Of a DNA stretch of 62,564 bases, positions 43,686-52,237 are shown piece by piece. The notes under the pieces are model-generated. The model was not told where the DNA came from and ran no database searches. It saw nothing but the letters and a program-made list of their open reading frames with translations. How positions within the stretch are numbered: the first letter of the stretch is position 1; the number at the start of each line of letters is the position of its first letter. The translations under genes were made by a program, and so were the position numbers. Origin of the DNA: an uncultured Clostridia bacterium (GTDB lineage: Bacteria > Bacillota > Clostridia > Oscillospirales > Ruminococcaceae); NCBI GenBank assembly GCA_947586185.1, contig CANPXN010000013.1, positions 1 to 62,564 on the forward strand, written 5' to 3'.

Positions 43686-43724
43686 AAAACTTGTATATAT
43701 TTTAGTGTTTTAATGGAGGGCATC

Positions 43725-43817
43725 ATGAAAGATAAAAGCATATTCATGAGGATTGCTGTAATTGTAGTAGCCGTTGCACTTTTTGCAGGCTTTATAATAC
43801 TTCCGCTTATTAGCTGA
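43725..43817 (+). CDS. 30-aa membrane micropeptide
   Basis: A short gene with ATG at 43725 and stop 43815-43817. The ribosome site TGGAGGG is 6 bases upstream and a good promoter precedes it. The peptide has a basic start (MKDKSIFMR) and one hydrophobic helix (IAVIVVAVALFAGFIILPL). It is not listed by usual length cut-offs. It could be a small envelope peptide like DUF4044-type proteins, but I cannot place it. A stable hairpin (43819-43838) separates it from the LCP gene. Confidence 0.6.
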   Translation: MKDKSIFMRIAVIVVAVALFAGFIILPLIS

Positions 43818-43818
43818 T

Positions 43819-43838
43819 ACGCTTGCAGATGCAGGCGT
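43819..43838 (+). other. Hairpin between micropeptide and LCP gene
   Basis: ACGCTTGC (43819-43826) pairs with GCAGGCGT (43831-43838), loop AGAT, one G-T pair. It starts two bases after the micropeptide stop and could attenuate or process the joint transcript. Confidence 0.5.
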
Positions 43839-43877
43839 CTGTTTGTTGAAAGAAAAAAAGATACGGAGAAATACAAA

Positions 43878-45410
43878 ATGTCAAATAATAAATATGATAA
43901 GGACTCTTATGCCAGGGATACTATGGCATATTCAGTCCCTGAAAACGAGCGCAGAAAAAAACGTCCTGCCGGACAGAATCCTCAGAGATCATCCGGTCAG
44001 GGAAGACCTCACGGAGTACAGCCGGGGGTGTACGGACCTCCCAATGAATACGGTCAGTATCCTAATGAGTATGGGTATTATCCTGACGCTTATGGAAGAT
44101 ATCCGAATCAGTACGGTCAGTATCCTGACGAATACGGGAATTATCCGCCACCGCCTGCCGGAGCACAAAGAAACGGAGCGGCTTCCCATCAGGGAAATAA
44201 GGGCGGATCTTCTCAGAGCCGATCATCTCAGGGTAGACCTCCCCAGAATCGGTCAACTCAGGGCAGACCTCCTCAGAACCGGTCATCTCAGGGCAAATCT
44301 TCTCAGAACAGACAATCCCAAGGCAGACCGCCCCAGAGTAGGAGCGGCACACGTTCTTCTGGACAGAGAGGGAATGCTGCCGGAAGACCTGCTCAGGGGA
44401 CACAGCAGAAAAGGCTTCAGAATCAGAGAGCATATACGGCAGCTGCACCTGTGAAAAAAAGGCATAAGTCCATTGTGTGGAGAATAATACGTCCTGTTGT
44501 AATATTACTTCTTGCGATCTTTTTGATCTATTCCATTATAGCCCTTGTGTTCATTAATAAAATGAACATTGTGGACAGGGGAGAAAGGCTTCCTCAGGCA
44601 TCGGGCGTTATGTCTTCATCAGGTACAAGAAATATATTACTCATAGGTACTGACAGCCGAAGCGACGGGGAAAGGGGAAGATCTGACTCGATGATAATGC
44701 TGTCAATGTGCAGCGATACAAACACTATAAATATGGTTTCCTTTATGCGAGATGCTTATGTGGAAATCCCCGGACACGGCTCTTCCAAGCTTAATGCCGC
44801 ATATTCCTTTGGCGGACCGGAGCTTTTGATGGATACTATCGAGCAGAACTTCAAGGTTGAGATCGACGATTACATCACTGTTAATTTCAACTCCTTTGCG
44901 GATATAGTTGACGCTGTTGGGGGAGTTGAGATCGAGGTGAGTGATGAAGAGGCAGCTGCTATCAATGTTATGCTTGACAGTAAGGAGGGTAAGAAGTTTT
45001 TTGGCGAGCCGAAGAAATCGGATTACCTTGACGGAGCCGGAACCTATGAAATGAACGGAAAGCAGGCGCTTTTCTATAGCCGTCTGAGAAAGGTCGGAAA
45101 CGCTGATTTTGAAAGAACAGAACGTCAGAGAAAGGTCTTAAATCAGATAATAGGAAAGGTTTCCAATCCGGCAAGGCTTATGAGTGCGGCAGGCTCGGCG
45201 CTTCCGTCAATGACGACCAATATGGGCAAGGGAAGTCTTTATCTGCTGTCCCTTAAAGCTCCGTTTATGCTGGCAGGATACGATACTGCTGAAATACGTA
45301 TACCGGCTGAAAATACCTATTCGGGAGCTAATGTTGGCGGACAGTCCGTTCTTCAGGTTGATTTTGATGCAAATATAGATATACTCGAGGAGGAACTTTA
45401 CGGTAAATGA
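43878..45410 (+). CDS. LCP family cell-wall polymer ligase with repetitive cytoplasmic N-terminus
   Basis: LytR-CpsA-Psr enzyme, expected to attach teichoic acid or other glycopolymers to peptidoglycan outside the cell. 510 aa. Residues 1-195 are cytoplasmic and low-complexity: several YGxYPNEYG-like units (about 55-90), then QGRPPQNRS units (about 110-165), basic. One membrane helix follows (RPVVILLLAIFLIYSII, about 210-230). The LCP domain has NILLIGTDSRSDGERGRSDS, SFMRDAYVEIPG, AYSFGGPELLMDTIE and ALFYSRLRKVGNADFERTER with the conserved Arg residues. The ribosome site is weak (TACGGAGAAATACAAA). The long N-terminus is unusual for the family. Confidence 0.92.
   Translation: MSNNKYDKDSYARDTMAYSVPENERRKKRPAGQNPQRSSGQGRPHGVQPGVYGPPNEYGQYPNEYGYYPDAYGRYPNQYGQYPDEYGNYPPPPAGAQRNGAASHQGNKGGSSQSRSSQGRPPQNRSTQGRPPQNRSSQGKSSQNRQSQGRPPQSRSGTRSSGQRGNAAGRPAQGTQQKRLQNQRAYTAAAPVKKRHKSIVWRIIRPVVILLLAIFLIYSIIALVFINKMNIVDRGERLPQASGVMSSSGTRNILLIGTDSRSDGERGRSDSMIMLSMCSDTNTINMVSFMRDAYVEIPGHGSSKLNAAYSFGGPELLMDTIEQNFKVEIDDYITVNFNSFADIVDAVGGVEIEVSDEEAAAINVMLDSKEGKKFFGEPKKSDYLDGAGTYEMNGKQALFYSRLRKVGNADFERTERQRKVLNQIIGKVSNPARLMSAAGSALPSMTTNMGKGSLYLLSLKAPFMLAGYDTAEIRIPAENTYSGANVGGQSVLQVDFDANIDILEEELYGK
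44036..44342 (+). repeat. Tandem coding repeats within the LCP gene
   Basis: Two sets: Tyr/Pro/Gly units (44036-44150, about 24-27 bases each) and Ser/Gln/Arg/Pro units (44211-44342, about 30 bases each, TCAGGGCAGACCTCCTCAGA type). All keep frame, so length change by slippage is possible without losing the gene. Confidence 0.75.
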
Positions 45411-45464
45411 TAATACGGAAGAATTGACATATAATAACGACATAAAGGATTAAGGAGAAAAATT

Positions 45465-46397
45465 ATGGTTTATGTATTGCTGATAGCAGGCTTTGTACTG
45501 CTCATAAAGGGCGCTGATCTGTTTGTGGACGGAAGCTCCTCAATCGCAAAAAAATTGAGAATACCCGGTATTATTGTTGGACTTACAATAGTGGCAATGG
45601 GAACAAGCGCTCCGGAGGCGGCTGTAAGTATTTCCGCAACGCTTAAAGGCTCAAATGAGATAGCGGTGGGAAATGTTGTTGGTTCAAACATTTTAAACCT
45701 GCTTCTTGTAGTAGGTATAAGCGCTCTTATAAAGCCTATGAAGGTTGACAAGTCCATATTAAAGGTTGACTTTCCGGTTGAGATGATTTCCGCAGTTGTG
45801 CTGATTTTATTATGTATGGGAAGCTCGCTTATTATAAACCGTATTGAGGGAATCATTCTCTTTGTTCTGTTTGTGGCATATATGGTAATTACCGTTAAGA
45901 GAGCATTGAAATACAGACAGAATACAGTGGAAAACCCAGATGAGGAAACTATGTCCTGGCTTAAATCCGTTCTGTTTGTTGTCATAGGAGCGGCAGCGGT
46001 TATTGCAGGCGGCCAGCTTACTGTAAACAGTGCAAAGACAATTGCGGAAAGCTGGGGAGTAAGCGAAACCCTTATAGGACTTACGGTCGTTGCTCTGGGT
46101 ACGTCTTTGCCGGAGCTTGTTACCTCCGTTATCGCAGCAAAAAAAGGCGAAAGCGATATGGCTCTTGGAAATGTTATCGGCTCTAATATATTCAATATAT
46201 TCTTTATACTGGGTATGACCGGAACTATTCATCCGATCAAGGTGGACATGGTTTCGATTTATGATATAGCCGTTCTTATTGTAATAAGCGTGATATCGTT
46301 TATATTTGCGGCTACAAGGAAAAAAATTGCCCGGGCCGAGGGCGTTTCCATGCTTGTGATGTATTCAGCATATACGGCATATATAATAGCAAGGTAA
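45465..46397 (+). CDS. CaCA-family calcium/sodium antiporter (YrbG type)
   Basis: A 310-aa membrane protein with about ten helices in two inverted repeats. Each alpha repeat is visible: GLTIVAMGTSAPEAAVSISA with VGNVVGSNILNLLLV, and GLTVVALGTSLPELVTSVIA with LGNVIGSNIFNIFFILG. The acidic residues in GTSAPE and GTSLPE bind the cation. It probably exchanges Ca2+ for Na+ or H+. The ribosome site is AAGGAGAAAAATT. It stands behind the LCP gene, 54 bases away, and ends at a strong terminator. Confidence 0.92.
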   Translation: MVYVLLIAGFVLLIKGADLFVDGSSSIAKKLRIPGIIVGLTIVAMGTSAPEAAVSISATLKGSNEIAVGNVVGSNILNLLLVVGISALIKPMKVDKSILKVDFPVEMISAVVLILLCMGSSLIINRIEGIILFVLFVAYMVITVKRALKYRQNTVENPDEETMSWLKSVLFVVIGAAAVIAGGQLTVNSAKTIAESWGVSETLIGLTVVALGTSLPELVTSVIAAKKGESDMALGNVIGSNIFNIFFILGMTGTIHPIKVDMVSIYDIAVLIVISVISFIFAATRKKIARAEGVSMLVMYSAYTAYIIAR

Positions 46398-46399
46398 AA

Positions 46400-46440
46400 A
46401 ATAAGCTGCTGCACAACTACAGAGTGCAGCAGCTTATTTG
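46400..46440 (+). terminator. Terminator
   Basis: Arms 46400-46414 (AATAAGCTGCTGCAC) and 46424-46438 pair over 15 bases between convergent genes. Confidence 0.9.
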
Positions 46441-46534
46441 TAAAGTGGGGTAATTAATCTCTGATAAAATTTTGTAATGGAATACGCCGTCTGAGAGGCA
46501 TAGGCGCAGGGTTCAATAAGGGACTTGCCCTAAG

Positions 46535-48010
46535 TTATAATATAAAGCAGATAAGTCCGCTGCATCCCTCGTTGATAACACGCTCCAAGGTTTCCTGAAG
46601 CTTCATTCTTGCCTCAACAGGCATTTTGTAAAGCTTGTTATGAAGTCCTTCGTTTACAAGCTCGTTGAGGGACTTGCCAAAAATGTTTGACTCCCATATT
46701 TTCTTAGGATTTTCTTCAAAGCCGGACAGAAGATACATTACAAGCTCCTCGCTTTGCTTTTCAGTACCCACGATAGGACTTATGGTTGTAGTGATTCCAG
46801 CCTTCATAAGGTGGATAGACGGAGCGGAGGCTTTGAGCTTTACTCCGTACTTTCCGCCCTGCTTTATTATCTGAGGTTCTTCAAGGGTCAGCTCATCGGT
46901 GTCAGGCATAACTATTCCATAGCCCGTTGCTTCGACCTCGTCAAGGGCAGGCTTGATTCTGTCATACTGCTTCTTTATTTTATTAAGCTCCATCAGTATC
47001 GGGAGCAGATCGCTTTCATTTACGATTTCGATTCCGGTTGCTTCGCCAAGAACCTTATAGAAAAGGCTTGGGTCAAGGCTTACGCTGATCGTAACGCTGC
47101 CCTTGCCTAAATCCATATCACATATGTGGGAGCCTGTTACGTGCTCACAGAGTAGGATTTTTTCAGCAGCGCTTTTAGCGTCCCTGACAAAGCGAACGTC
47201 CGAGGCGGCTTCTCTTATTGAGGAGAATACAGCTTCCTTTAGCCAGTGACCCTTTTCAAGTCCGGTGATCCACTTTTCCATGCGGATATTGATCTCCTTT
47301 ACCGGAAAGGCAAAGAGAATACGGGTGATAATGGATTTTATGTCTTCCTCTTCAAGGGAAAGACAATTTACCGGAAGAACATCCGTATTGTACTTTTCCG
47401 AAAGATTGCTGCAAAGCTCTCTTGCGGCGTCTGATTCAGGATTTACACAGTTCATTATTACCACAAAAGGCTTGCCTATTTCACGAAGCTCGTTTATAAC
47501 ACGTTCTTCGCATTCCTCGTATTCTTCTCTTGGAATATCGGATATGCTGCCGTCAGTTGTGATTACAAGACCTATGGTGGAGTGCTCTGAGATTACCTTT
47601 TGAGTACCTATTTCCGCTGCCATATTGAATGGAACTTCCTCATCGAACCACGGTGTAACGACCATTCTCGGCATTTCGTTTTCGATATAGCCAAGGGAGC
47701 TTGGAACAATATAGCCTACGCAGTCTATCATGCGGACATCGAACCTTGCTCCGTCGCTTAAATTTACTGTTACCGCTTCCTCCGGAATGAATTTAGGCTC
47801 CGTTGTCATTATGGTTTTTCCTGCGGCGGATTGAGGAAGCTCATCTACGGCACGTTCACGCTTGAAATCGCTCTCTATGTTCGGGATCACAAGGGTTTCC
47901 ATAAAACGTTTTATAAAGGTGGATTTTCCGGTACGAACCGGACCTACTACTCCGATATATATATCGCCGTCCGTTCTCCTTGCAATGTCGCTGTAAATAT
48001 CTTTAGTCAT
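46535..48010 (-). CDS. spoIVA: Stage IV sporulation protein A
   Basis: ATPase (491 aa) that polymerises on the outer forespore membrane and forms the base layer of the spore coat. Seen are Walker A GVVGPVRTGKSTFIKRFM near residue 18, AAGKTIMTTEPKFIP (switch), DVRMIDCVGY and the late family-specific C-terminus GCSGLICFIL. The start is ATG 48008-48010 behind GGAGGTATAAAA. The upstream codons lack a ribosome site. It lies 14 bases behind sipL in one leftward operon. Confidence 0.96.
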   Translation of the reverse strand: MTKDIYSDIARRTDGDIYIGVVGPVRTGKSTFIKRFMETLVIPNIESDFKRERAVDELPQSAAGKTIMTTEPKFIPEEAVTVNLSDGARFDVRMIDCVGYIVPSSLGYIENEMPRMVVTPWFDEEVPFNMAAEIGTQKVISEHSTIGLVITTDGSISDIPREEYEECEERVINELREIGKPFVVIMNCVNPESDAARELCSNLSEKYNTDVLPVNCLSLEEEDIKSIITRILFAFPVKEINIRMEKWITGLEKGHWLKEAVFSSIREAASDVRFVRDAKSAAEKILLCEHVTGSHICDMDLGKGSVTISVSLDPSLFYKVLGEATGIEIVNESDLLPILMELNKIKKQYDRIKPALDEVEATGYGIVMPDTDELTLEEPQIIKQGGKYGVKLKASAPSIHLMKAGITTTISPIVGTEKQSEELVMYLLSGFEENPKKIWESNIFGKSLNELVNEGLHNKLYKMPVEARMKLQETLERVINEGCSGLICFIL

Positions 48011-48024
48011 TTTTATACCTCCAA

Positions 48025-49566
48025 TCAACATACGATAGGAATCAGCAGCATTCCGCTCTGGGTAAGTCTGTCTGAATCAAGATCGTTTTCCTCCATAATT
48101 GCCGAAACGGAGGTACAATATTTTTTTGCAATTTCCCATATGTCCTCGTTTTCAACTCCGTAATAAAGCTTTAAGGCATAGTCTCCGTCACGGGTTATTT
48201 TCGTTTCCTCGTCAAAGCCGACTTCTGTTACAGCTTCGCAGCCTGAGGAGGTATAAAGACATCCGGTGATCCTTATGTCGGATTTCAGCGATACGGCATT
48301 GGACGATGACAGCGTATAGGAACAGGAAACTGCTTCCACAACCGGCTCTGCATAGGAAAACTGTGAGATTTCGTCGATCTGTATGGTATGCTCAAAGGCT
48401 TCGTCCTTTTCAAGCATTGCAGCCATGGCATTTTCGCTTTTTATCATTACGCAGTACTGTATCATTCCGCTTATGACAAGAGCTTTCGTCTCAGGTTCGA
48501 TCCTTGTGTTGATATTTTTTGCGCTGCACCATGCATCATAGACGCATTCGATAGTTCCTTCAGGATTTTCAATAGTTGCCTTTTCCTGAAAAAGCTCGCT
48601 TAGACTTGTTGGGCACTGTTCGATTTTCAAAGGTGAGGACGAAAAATCACATTTGTATGCTGTGGAGTAAACGTCTGTTACAAGCTCCGTTGCCACTACC
48701 TTTACGGCAGAGCATTCCAGTAATATGTTCAGCTCGCACTGGAGCTTTCTTGCATCTCCGTCAGCGCCTGCTGTAGGCGTAATATCTAGTGATGCAGTTT
48801 GAGCACGGACGCTGCACTGGTATTCCTCGCTTAGACCATCCATATCTACGATCTGGCTGTAAGGCAGAGTGAACTGCATTGTTTCAAGTCCGGCCTCACA
48901 GGTATAAAGAACGTTTAAGGCAGCCTCTCCCTTTACGATCAACTTTCCCGAAATGATTTTTTTGTCAGTTGCTGAAAGCACAGCAGAGCTTCTGATCACA
49001 CTCATAACAGGCGGTTTTGACATGTTCAGCTCCACTTCTTCGGATACGCTGACGGTTCTTGACGCTGTTATTTTTTTAGCGGCATATTCAACAGGCATCT
49101 TTTTCATCTGCACGTTCATGCCAAAAATATCGCTTATAACCTCCTGTGAACTTTCTCCGGTTATGCTTATTTTTACGGATATTGCACCCCGCATGTCCAG
49201 TCTTCGCTGGTTTACAACACGGCAGTTTACATAGTCGGTCTTAGGACATATGGTCACGGACGGCTTTATGCAGGGCTTACCCATCTGGACTGTTTTGGAG
49301 TAATTCATTTTCTGAGAAATGCACTGCATTGTATTGCTTTGCTCCGAGCAGTACAGTATCTTTATATCTGCCGCAAGCTCGTATGATACGCTGTCGCCGT
49401 TTACGCTGTAGGAAACGATCATTGGGGTTACGCAGCACTTTACAAGCTTGAAAATATCCGGATAATAGTCCGGCAGAATATAGTCAAGCTCTACGCTCTG
49501 CTCCTGTACGCCGTCGTATATTTTTTCGCTGACGGCTATTGTTTCCCGGTTTAATTTTAAATCCAT
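48025..49566 (-). CDS. sipL: SipL-like SpoIVA-interacting protein (SPOCS/DUF3794 and LysM)
   Basis: A 513-aa cytoplasmic mother-cell protein. SPOCS (DUF3794) modules fill the first 440 residues (KIYDGVQEQSVELDYILPDY, GKLIVKGEAALNVLYT, TKALVISGMIQYCVMI). A LysM domain ends it (LYYGVENEDIWEIAKKYCTS, MEENDLDSDRLTQSGM). This is the architecture of Clostridioides difficile SipL, the functional counterpart of Bacillus SpoVID, which binds SpoIVA through its LysM domain. Here the gene sits directly upstream of spoIVA, which strengthens the assignment. The ribosome site GGAGGTACATAA precedes ATG 49564-49566. Confidence 0.88.
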   Translation of the reverse strand: MDLKLNRETIAVSEKIYDGVQEQSVELDYILPDYYPDIFKLVKCCVTPMIVSYSVNGDSVSYELAADIKILYCSEQSNTMQCISQKMNYSKTVQMGKPCIKPSVTICPKTDYVNCRVVNQRRLDMRGAISVKISITGESSQEVISDIFGMNVQMKKMPVEYAAKKITASRTVSVSEEVELNMSKPPVMSVIRSSAVLSATDKKIISGKLIVKGEAALNVLYTCEAGLETMQFTLPYSQIVDMDGLSEEYQCSVRAQTASLDITPTAGADGDARKLQCELNILLECSAVKVVATELVTDVYSTAYKCDFSSSPLKIEQCPTSLSELFQEKATIENPEGTIECVYDAWCSAKNINTRIEPETKALVISGMIQYCVMIKSENAMAAMLEKDEAFEHTIQIDEISQFSYAEPVVEAVSCSYTLSSSNAVSLKSDIRITGCLYTSSGCEAVTEVGFDEETKITRDGDYALKLYYGVENEDIWEIAKKYCTSVSAIMEENDLDSDRLTQSGMLLIPIVC

Positions 49567-49763
49567 TTATGTACCTCCAATACTATTCAAATCCGGATAA
49601 TACTATTGCCGAATAAAATACTGCTATATCTGATCCGGCAGAGGAATAAGAACCTGCACCAACGGAACAAGTTCTAAGTCTTCGGACTTGTACTTGCTAA
49701 AACATTCTATTCATTCAGATACGGATCTATGACAAAAATTTTGAGGCCATTTCTGATAACTTA

Positions 49764-49798
49764 GACAGTATGTCTTCAGTTGAATTTATGATAGGATA
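49764..49798. repeat. Intergenic repeat, copy 1
   Basis: Shares GACAGT and CAGTTGAATTTAT-AT-GGATA with 50611-50642 (three bases longer here). The two copies flank the cysteine hydrolase gene. Confidence 0.65.
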
Positions 49799-49827
49799 AT
49801 AAAATATCCATAGAAATCAGCTCTTTC

Positions 49828-49857
49828 TTGACTTTGAGGGTGGGCGAGTGATATAAT
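49828..49857 (+). promoter_or_regulatory. Promoter of the cysteine hydrolase gene
   Basis: TTGACT (49828-49833), an 18-base spacer and TATAAT (49852-49857) with a TGA extension. Confidence 0.65.
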
Positions 49858-49915
49858 ATGTTAAATAAAGCGTAGAGCAGTTGCTCTATAACTTAGAAGT
49901 TAGCGAGGTGTTTAT

Positions 49916-50440
49916 ATGGTACTTTTAGTCGTTGATACTCAGAAAGCGATTACAAACAGTAAACTATATCAATTTGATTTGTTTGAATCTCATGTTAAGG
50001 AACTGATAAATAAAGCTCGTCATAATAATATAGAAGTTATATTTGTAAGGCATGATGATGGTGTTGGCAATGAGCTGACAAAAGGTAACGATGGATTTGA
50101 AATATATGAAGGCTTTCAACCTGATGACGATGAGATTATCTTTGATAAAAATGTAAACAGTTCTTTCAAAGGCACTGAATTATTGGAATATTTAAAACAA
50201 AAAGAAGAAAATACGATTATAATCATCGGGCTGCAAACAGACTACTGTATTGACGCTACTATTAAAGCAGGTTTTGAGCATGGTTTCAAAATGATAGTTC
50301 CTGAAAATACGAACAGTACATTTGATAATCAGTATATGACTGCTGAACAGACTTACCGATATTATAATGAATTTATTTGGAATAGAAGATATGCAGAATG
50401 CATTCCTTTTGATAAAGCACTCGAACTAATGACCCGATAA
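49916..50440 (+). CDS. Isochorismatase-family cysteine hydrolase
   Basis: A 174-aa soluble hydrolase. Triad residues are Asp in LLVVDTQKAI (residue 7), Lys in IFDKNVNSSF (about 80) and Cys in IGLQTDYCIDATIKAG (about 112). It is shorter than the nicotinamidase-like protein at 5.3 kb and has no metal-site acidic cluster, so it belongs to the general isochorismatase/amidase group. Codon use is more AT-rich than its neighbours, and it is bracketed by two related intergenic repeats, suggesting acquisition. Substrate unknown. The ribosome site is GCGAGGTG. Confidence 0.85.
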   Translation: MVLLVVDTQKAITNSKLYQFDLFESHVKELINKARHNNIEVIFVRHDDGVGNELTKGNDGFEIYEGFQPDDDEIIFDKNVNSSFKGTELLEYLKQKEENTIIIIGLQTDYCIDATIKAGFEHGFKMIVPENTNSTFDNQYMTAEQTYRYYNEFIWNRRYAECIPFDKALELMTR

Positions 50441-50610
50441 CCTTCAGCTTGTAGGAGTAACCACAACCATAAAATCAGTATATCTCCCGAATCAAAAATA
50501 GAATCATTAGAAACGCATCCACAGCGGATTGTACAGTAAAGAGCTATAATCATGGCAACAGCACCGTCAATCCTCTCTGTGGATTTTTCTTTGTCAGGCT
50601 TAATATTTCC

Positions 50611-50642
50611 GACAGTGCCTCAGTTGAATTTATAATCGGATA
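50611..50642. repeat. Intergenic repeat, copy 2
   Basis: Second copy of the motif at 49764-49798: GACAGT then CTCAGTTGAATTTATAATC and GGATA. It lies just upstream of the next promoter. Confidence 0.65.
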
Positions 50643-50646
50643 GGAA

Positions 50647-50675
50647 TTGACATTATACACTGTTTGTGTTAAAAT
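50647..50675 (+). promoter_or_regulatory. Promoter of the PH-domain protein gene
   Basis: TTGACA (50647-50652), a 17-base spacer and TAAAAT (50670-50675) with a TGT extension, 37 bases before the start codon. Confidence 0.8.
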
Positions 50676-50711
50676 AAAAGTATTATATCCTGACTAATAA
50701 GGAGCATTAAA

Positions 50712-51116
50712 ATGGCAAAAAAAGAATTTGATTATGTGTGGACGGATAAAAAACGTACAATTTTCGGACTTCCCCTTTCTTTTACAAGATATTTTCTCAC
50801 TGAGACAAAATTTATTACAAGGACCGGATTTTTAAGTATAACCGAGGATGAGCTTGATCTTTACAAGGTTACGGATAAAAAGCTGGTTTTAAGCCTTGGG
50901 CAGAGAATGTTCGGATGCGGAAGTGTGATTATTTATGTAAAGGATACTGACACTCCGGTGAAGGAAGTCAGATCAATAAAAAGTCCGAGAAAGCTTTCCG
51001 ATCTGATTGATAAATATGTTGATATGCAGAAGGATAAGTATCGCATAAAAGGCCGTGATATGATGGGAAGCTATGCGGAGGAATGCGACGGCGACTGCAA
51101 CAGCTACGATGAATAA
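50712..51116 (+). CDS. Bacterial PH-domain protein
   Basis: A 134-aa cytoplasmic protein. The N-terminal 95 residues (DYVWTDKKRTIFGLPLSFTR, FLTETKFITRTGFLSITEDE, LYKVTDKKLVLSLGQRMFGC) match the small bacterial PH-like domains common in Clostridia. The tail is charged and ends with Cys and Asp residues. No enzymatic motif is seen. PH-like proteins of this size are of unknown function. The start is ATG 50712 behind AAGGAGC. It is the first gene of a rightward group with the methyltransferase and VanZ-like genes. Confidence 0.75.
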   Translation: MAKKEFDYVWTDKKRTIFGLPLSFTRYFLTETKFITRTGFLSITEDELDLYKVTDKKLVLSLGQRMFGCGSVIIYVKDTDTPVKEVRSIKSPRKLSDLIDKYVDMQKDKYRIKGRDMMGSYAEECDGDCNSYDE

Positions 51117-51147
51117 GTTCTGAGATTATAAAAGAGATGTGAGTATC

Positions 51148-52212
51148 ATGCTTGAATTTATAACTGAAAAGGAAAGCTGCTGGGAAAAGCTCAGGCGAGA
51201 AAAAAGACCTGTGTATATTTACGGAATGGGCGATGGAGCAATGAAGATCATGTCTGTATTTCGTGAATATGGAATTAAAACCACCGGTATTTTTGCAAGC
51301 GATGATTTTGTCAGAGGACATTCATTTCAAGGCTTTAGGGTGATGAAGCTGTCAGAGGTGGAGGAAAAGGAGGACGATTTCGTTGTCGTTCTCGCCTTTG
51401 CAGCAGGCTATGAGGAGCTTATTGAAAGAATTAAGGGAATTGCTAAAAAGCATACCCTTTATGTTCCGGATGTTCCAGTGGTGGGAAGTGGTCTTTTCAC
51501 ATATGAGTACTGCCTCGAGCATCGTGAGCAGCTTGAGGAGGTGTATAACCTTCTTGCTGACGATTTTTCACGAAGAGTTTATGCCGGAATAATTAATTTT
51601 AAGATCAGCGGCGACATAAAGTGGCTTGAGAATATAACCACTACCAAATTAGATATATACAAAAAAATTATAAGACCGAACTTAAACGAGCATTATGTGG
51701 ATCTGGGAGCTTATAACGGCGATACTATAAAAGAGCTTATGGAAATTACAAGAAATAAGTATGTAAGGATCTATGCTATGGAGCCGGATAGAAAAAATTT
51801 CAAGAAGCTTTGTAGATATGTTGAAAATATGCATCATGTATATGCTGTTAACAGCGCCGCATGGTGTATTAATACGCATTTGCCGTTTGCTTCAAAATCC
51901 GGCAGACAGTCATCCCTTGCAAGCGGAGGAAATAAGCTTATTGAAGCAAGATCAGTGGACAGTCTTCTTGAGGGTAAAGAAGCTACGCTTATTAAAATGG
52001 ATGTTGAAGGAGCTGAAAGAGAGGCTATATGGGGAGCGTCTCAGACTATTGCAAGATATTCACCGAGGCTGATGATAGCGCTTTACCATAGAAACGAGGA
52101 CATGTTCGAGCTTCCTTTGCTGGTGCATAAGCTTAATCCAAAATATAAGCTGTATATAAGACATCAGCAGTATATTCCGGCATGGGAAACAAATTTATAT
52201 GCGGTGTTATAG
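51148..52212 (+). CDS. FkbM family methyltransferase
   Basis: A 354-aa protein. The first 120 residues look like a Rossmann-type module (VYIYGMGDGAMKIMSVFREY, FVVVLAFAAGYEELI). The C-terminal part is an FkbM SAM-dependent methyltransferase: HYVDLGAYNGDTIKELM (SAM motif I), YAMEPDRKNFKKLCRY, then IKMDVEGAEREAIWGA. Such enzymes methylate sugars, often of surface polysaccharides. The two-part design suggests combined sugar-nucleotide or carbonyl chemistry, not resolved here. The ATG at 51148 is preferred to the GTG at 51139, which is too close to its ribosome site. Confidence 0.8.
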   Translation: MLEFITEKESCWEKLRREKRPVYIYGMGDGAMKIMSVFREYGIKTTGIFASDDFVRGHSFQGFRVMKLSEVEEKEDDFVVVLAFAAGYEELIERIKGIAKKHTLYVPDVPVVGSGLFTYEYCLEHREQLEEVYNLLADDFSRRVYAGIINFKISGDIKWLENITTTKLDIYKKIIRPNLNEHYVDLGAYNGDTIKELMEITRNKYVRIYAMEPDRKNFKKLCRYVENMHHVYAVNSAAWCINTHLPFASKSGRQSSLASGGNKLIEARSVDSLLEGKEATLIKMDVEGAEREAIWGASQTIARYSPRLMIALYHRNEDMFELPLLVHKLNPKYKLYIRHQQYIPAWETNLYAVL

Positions 52213-52237
52213 TAATACTTTTTAGTCCGAGGTTAAT

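Larger units (their letters stand above)
49567..49915. other. Intergenic region before the cysteine hydrolase gene
   Basis: About 350 bases, no gene seen. It includes the sipL start region, an AAGTC-TTCG-GACTT hairpin (49676-49689 region), a 35-base motif repeated downstream (49764-49798), the promoter at 49828-49857 and, in the leader, the palindrome TAGAGCAGTTGCTCTA (about 49873-49888). Confidence 0.5.

Noticed and set aside
44211-44342. Regular 30-base repeats suggestive of a CRISPR array
   Set aside because: Repeats are contiguous, without unique spacers, and stay in the LCP reading frame. They encode QGRPPQNRS units.
43843-44454. 203-aa ORF overlapping the start of the LCP gene
   Set aside because: Long only because the repetitive DNA keeps all frames open. 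The composition is extreme Arg/Leu and there is no ribosome site.
45470-46195. 241-aa ORF antisense to the antiporter gene
   Set aside because: Hydrophobic membrane-helix codons read backward often stay open. No own signals.
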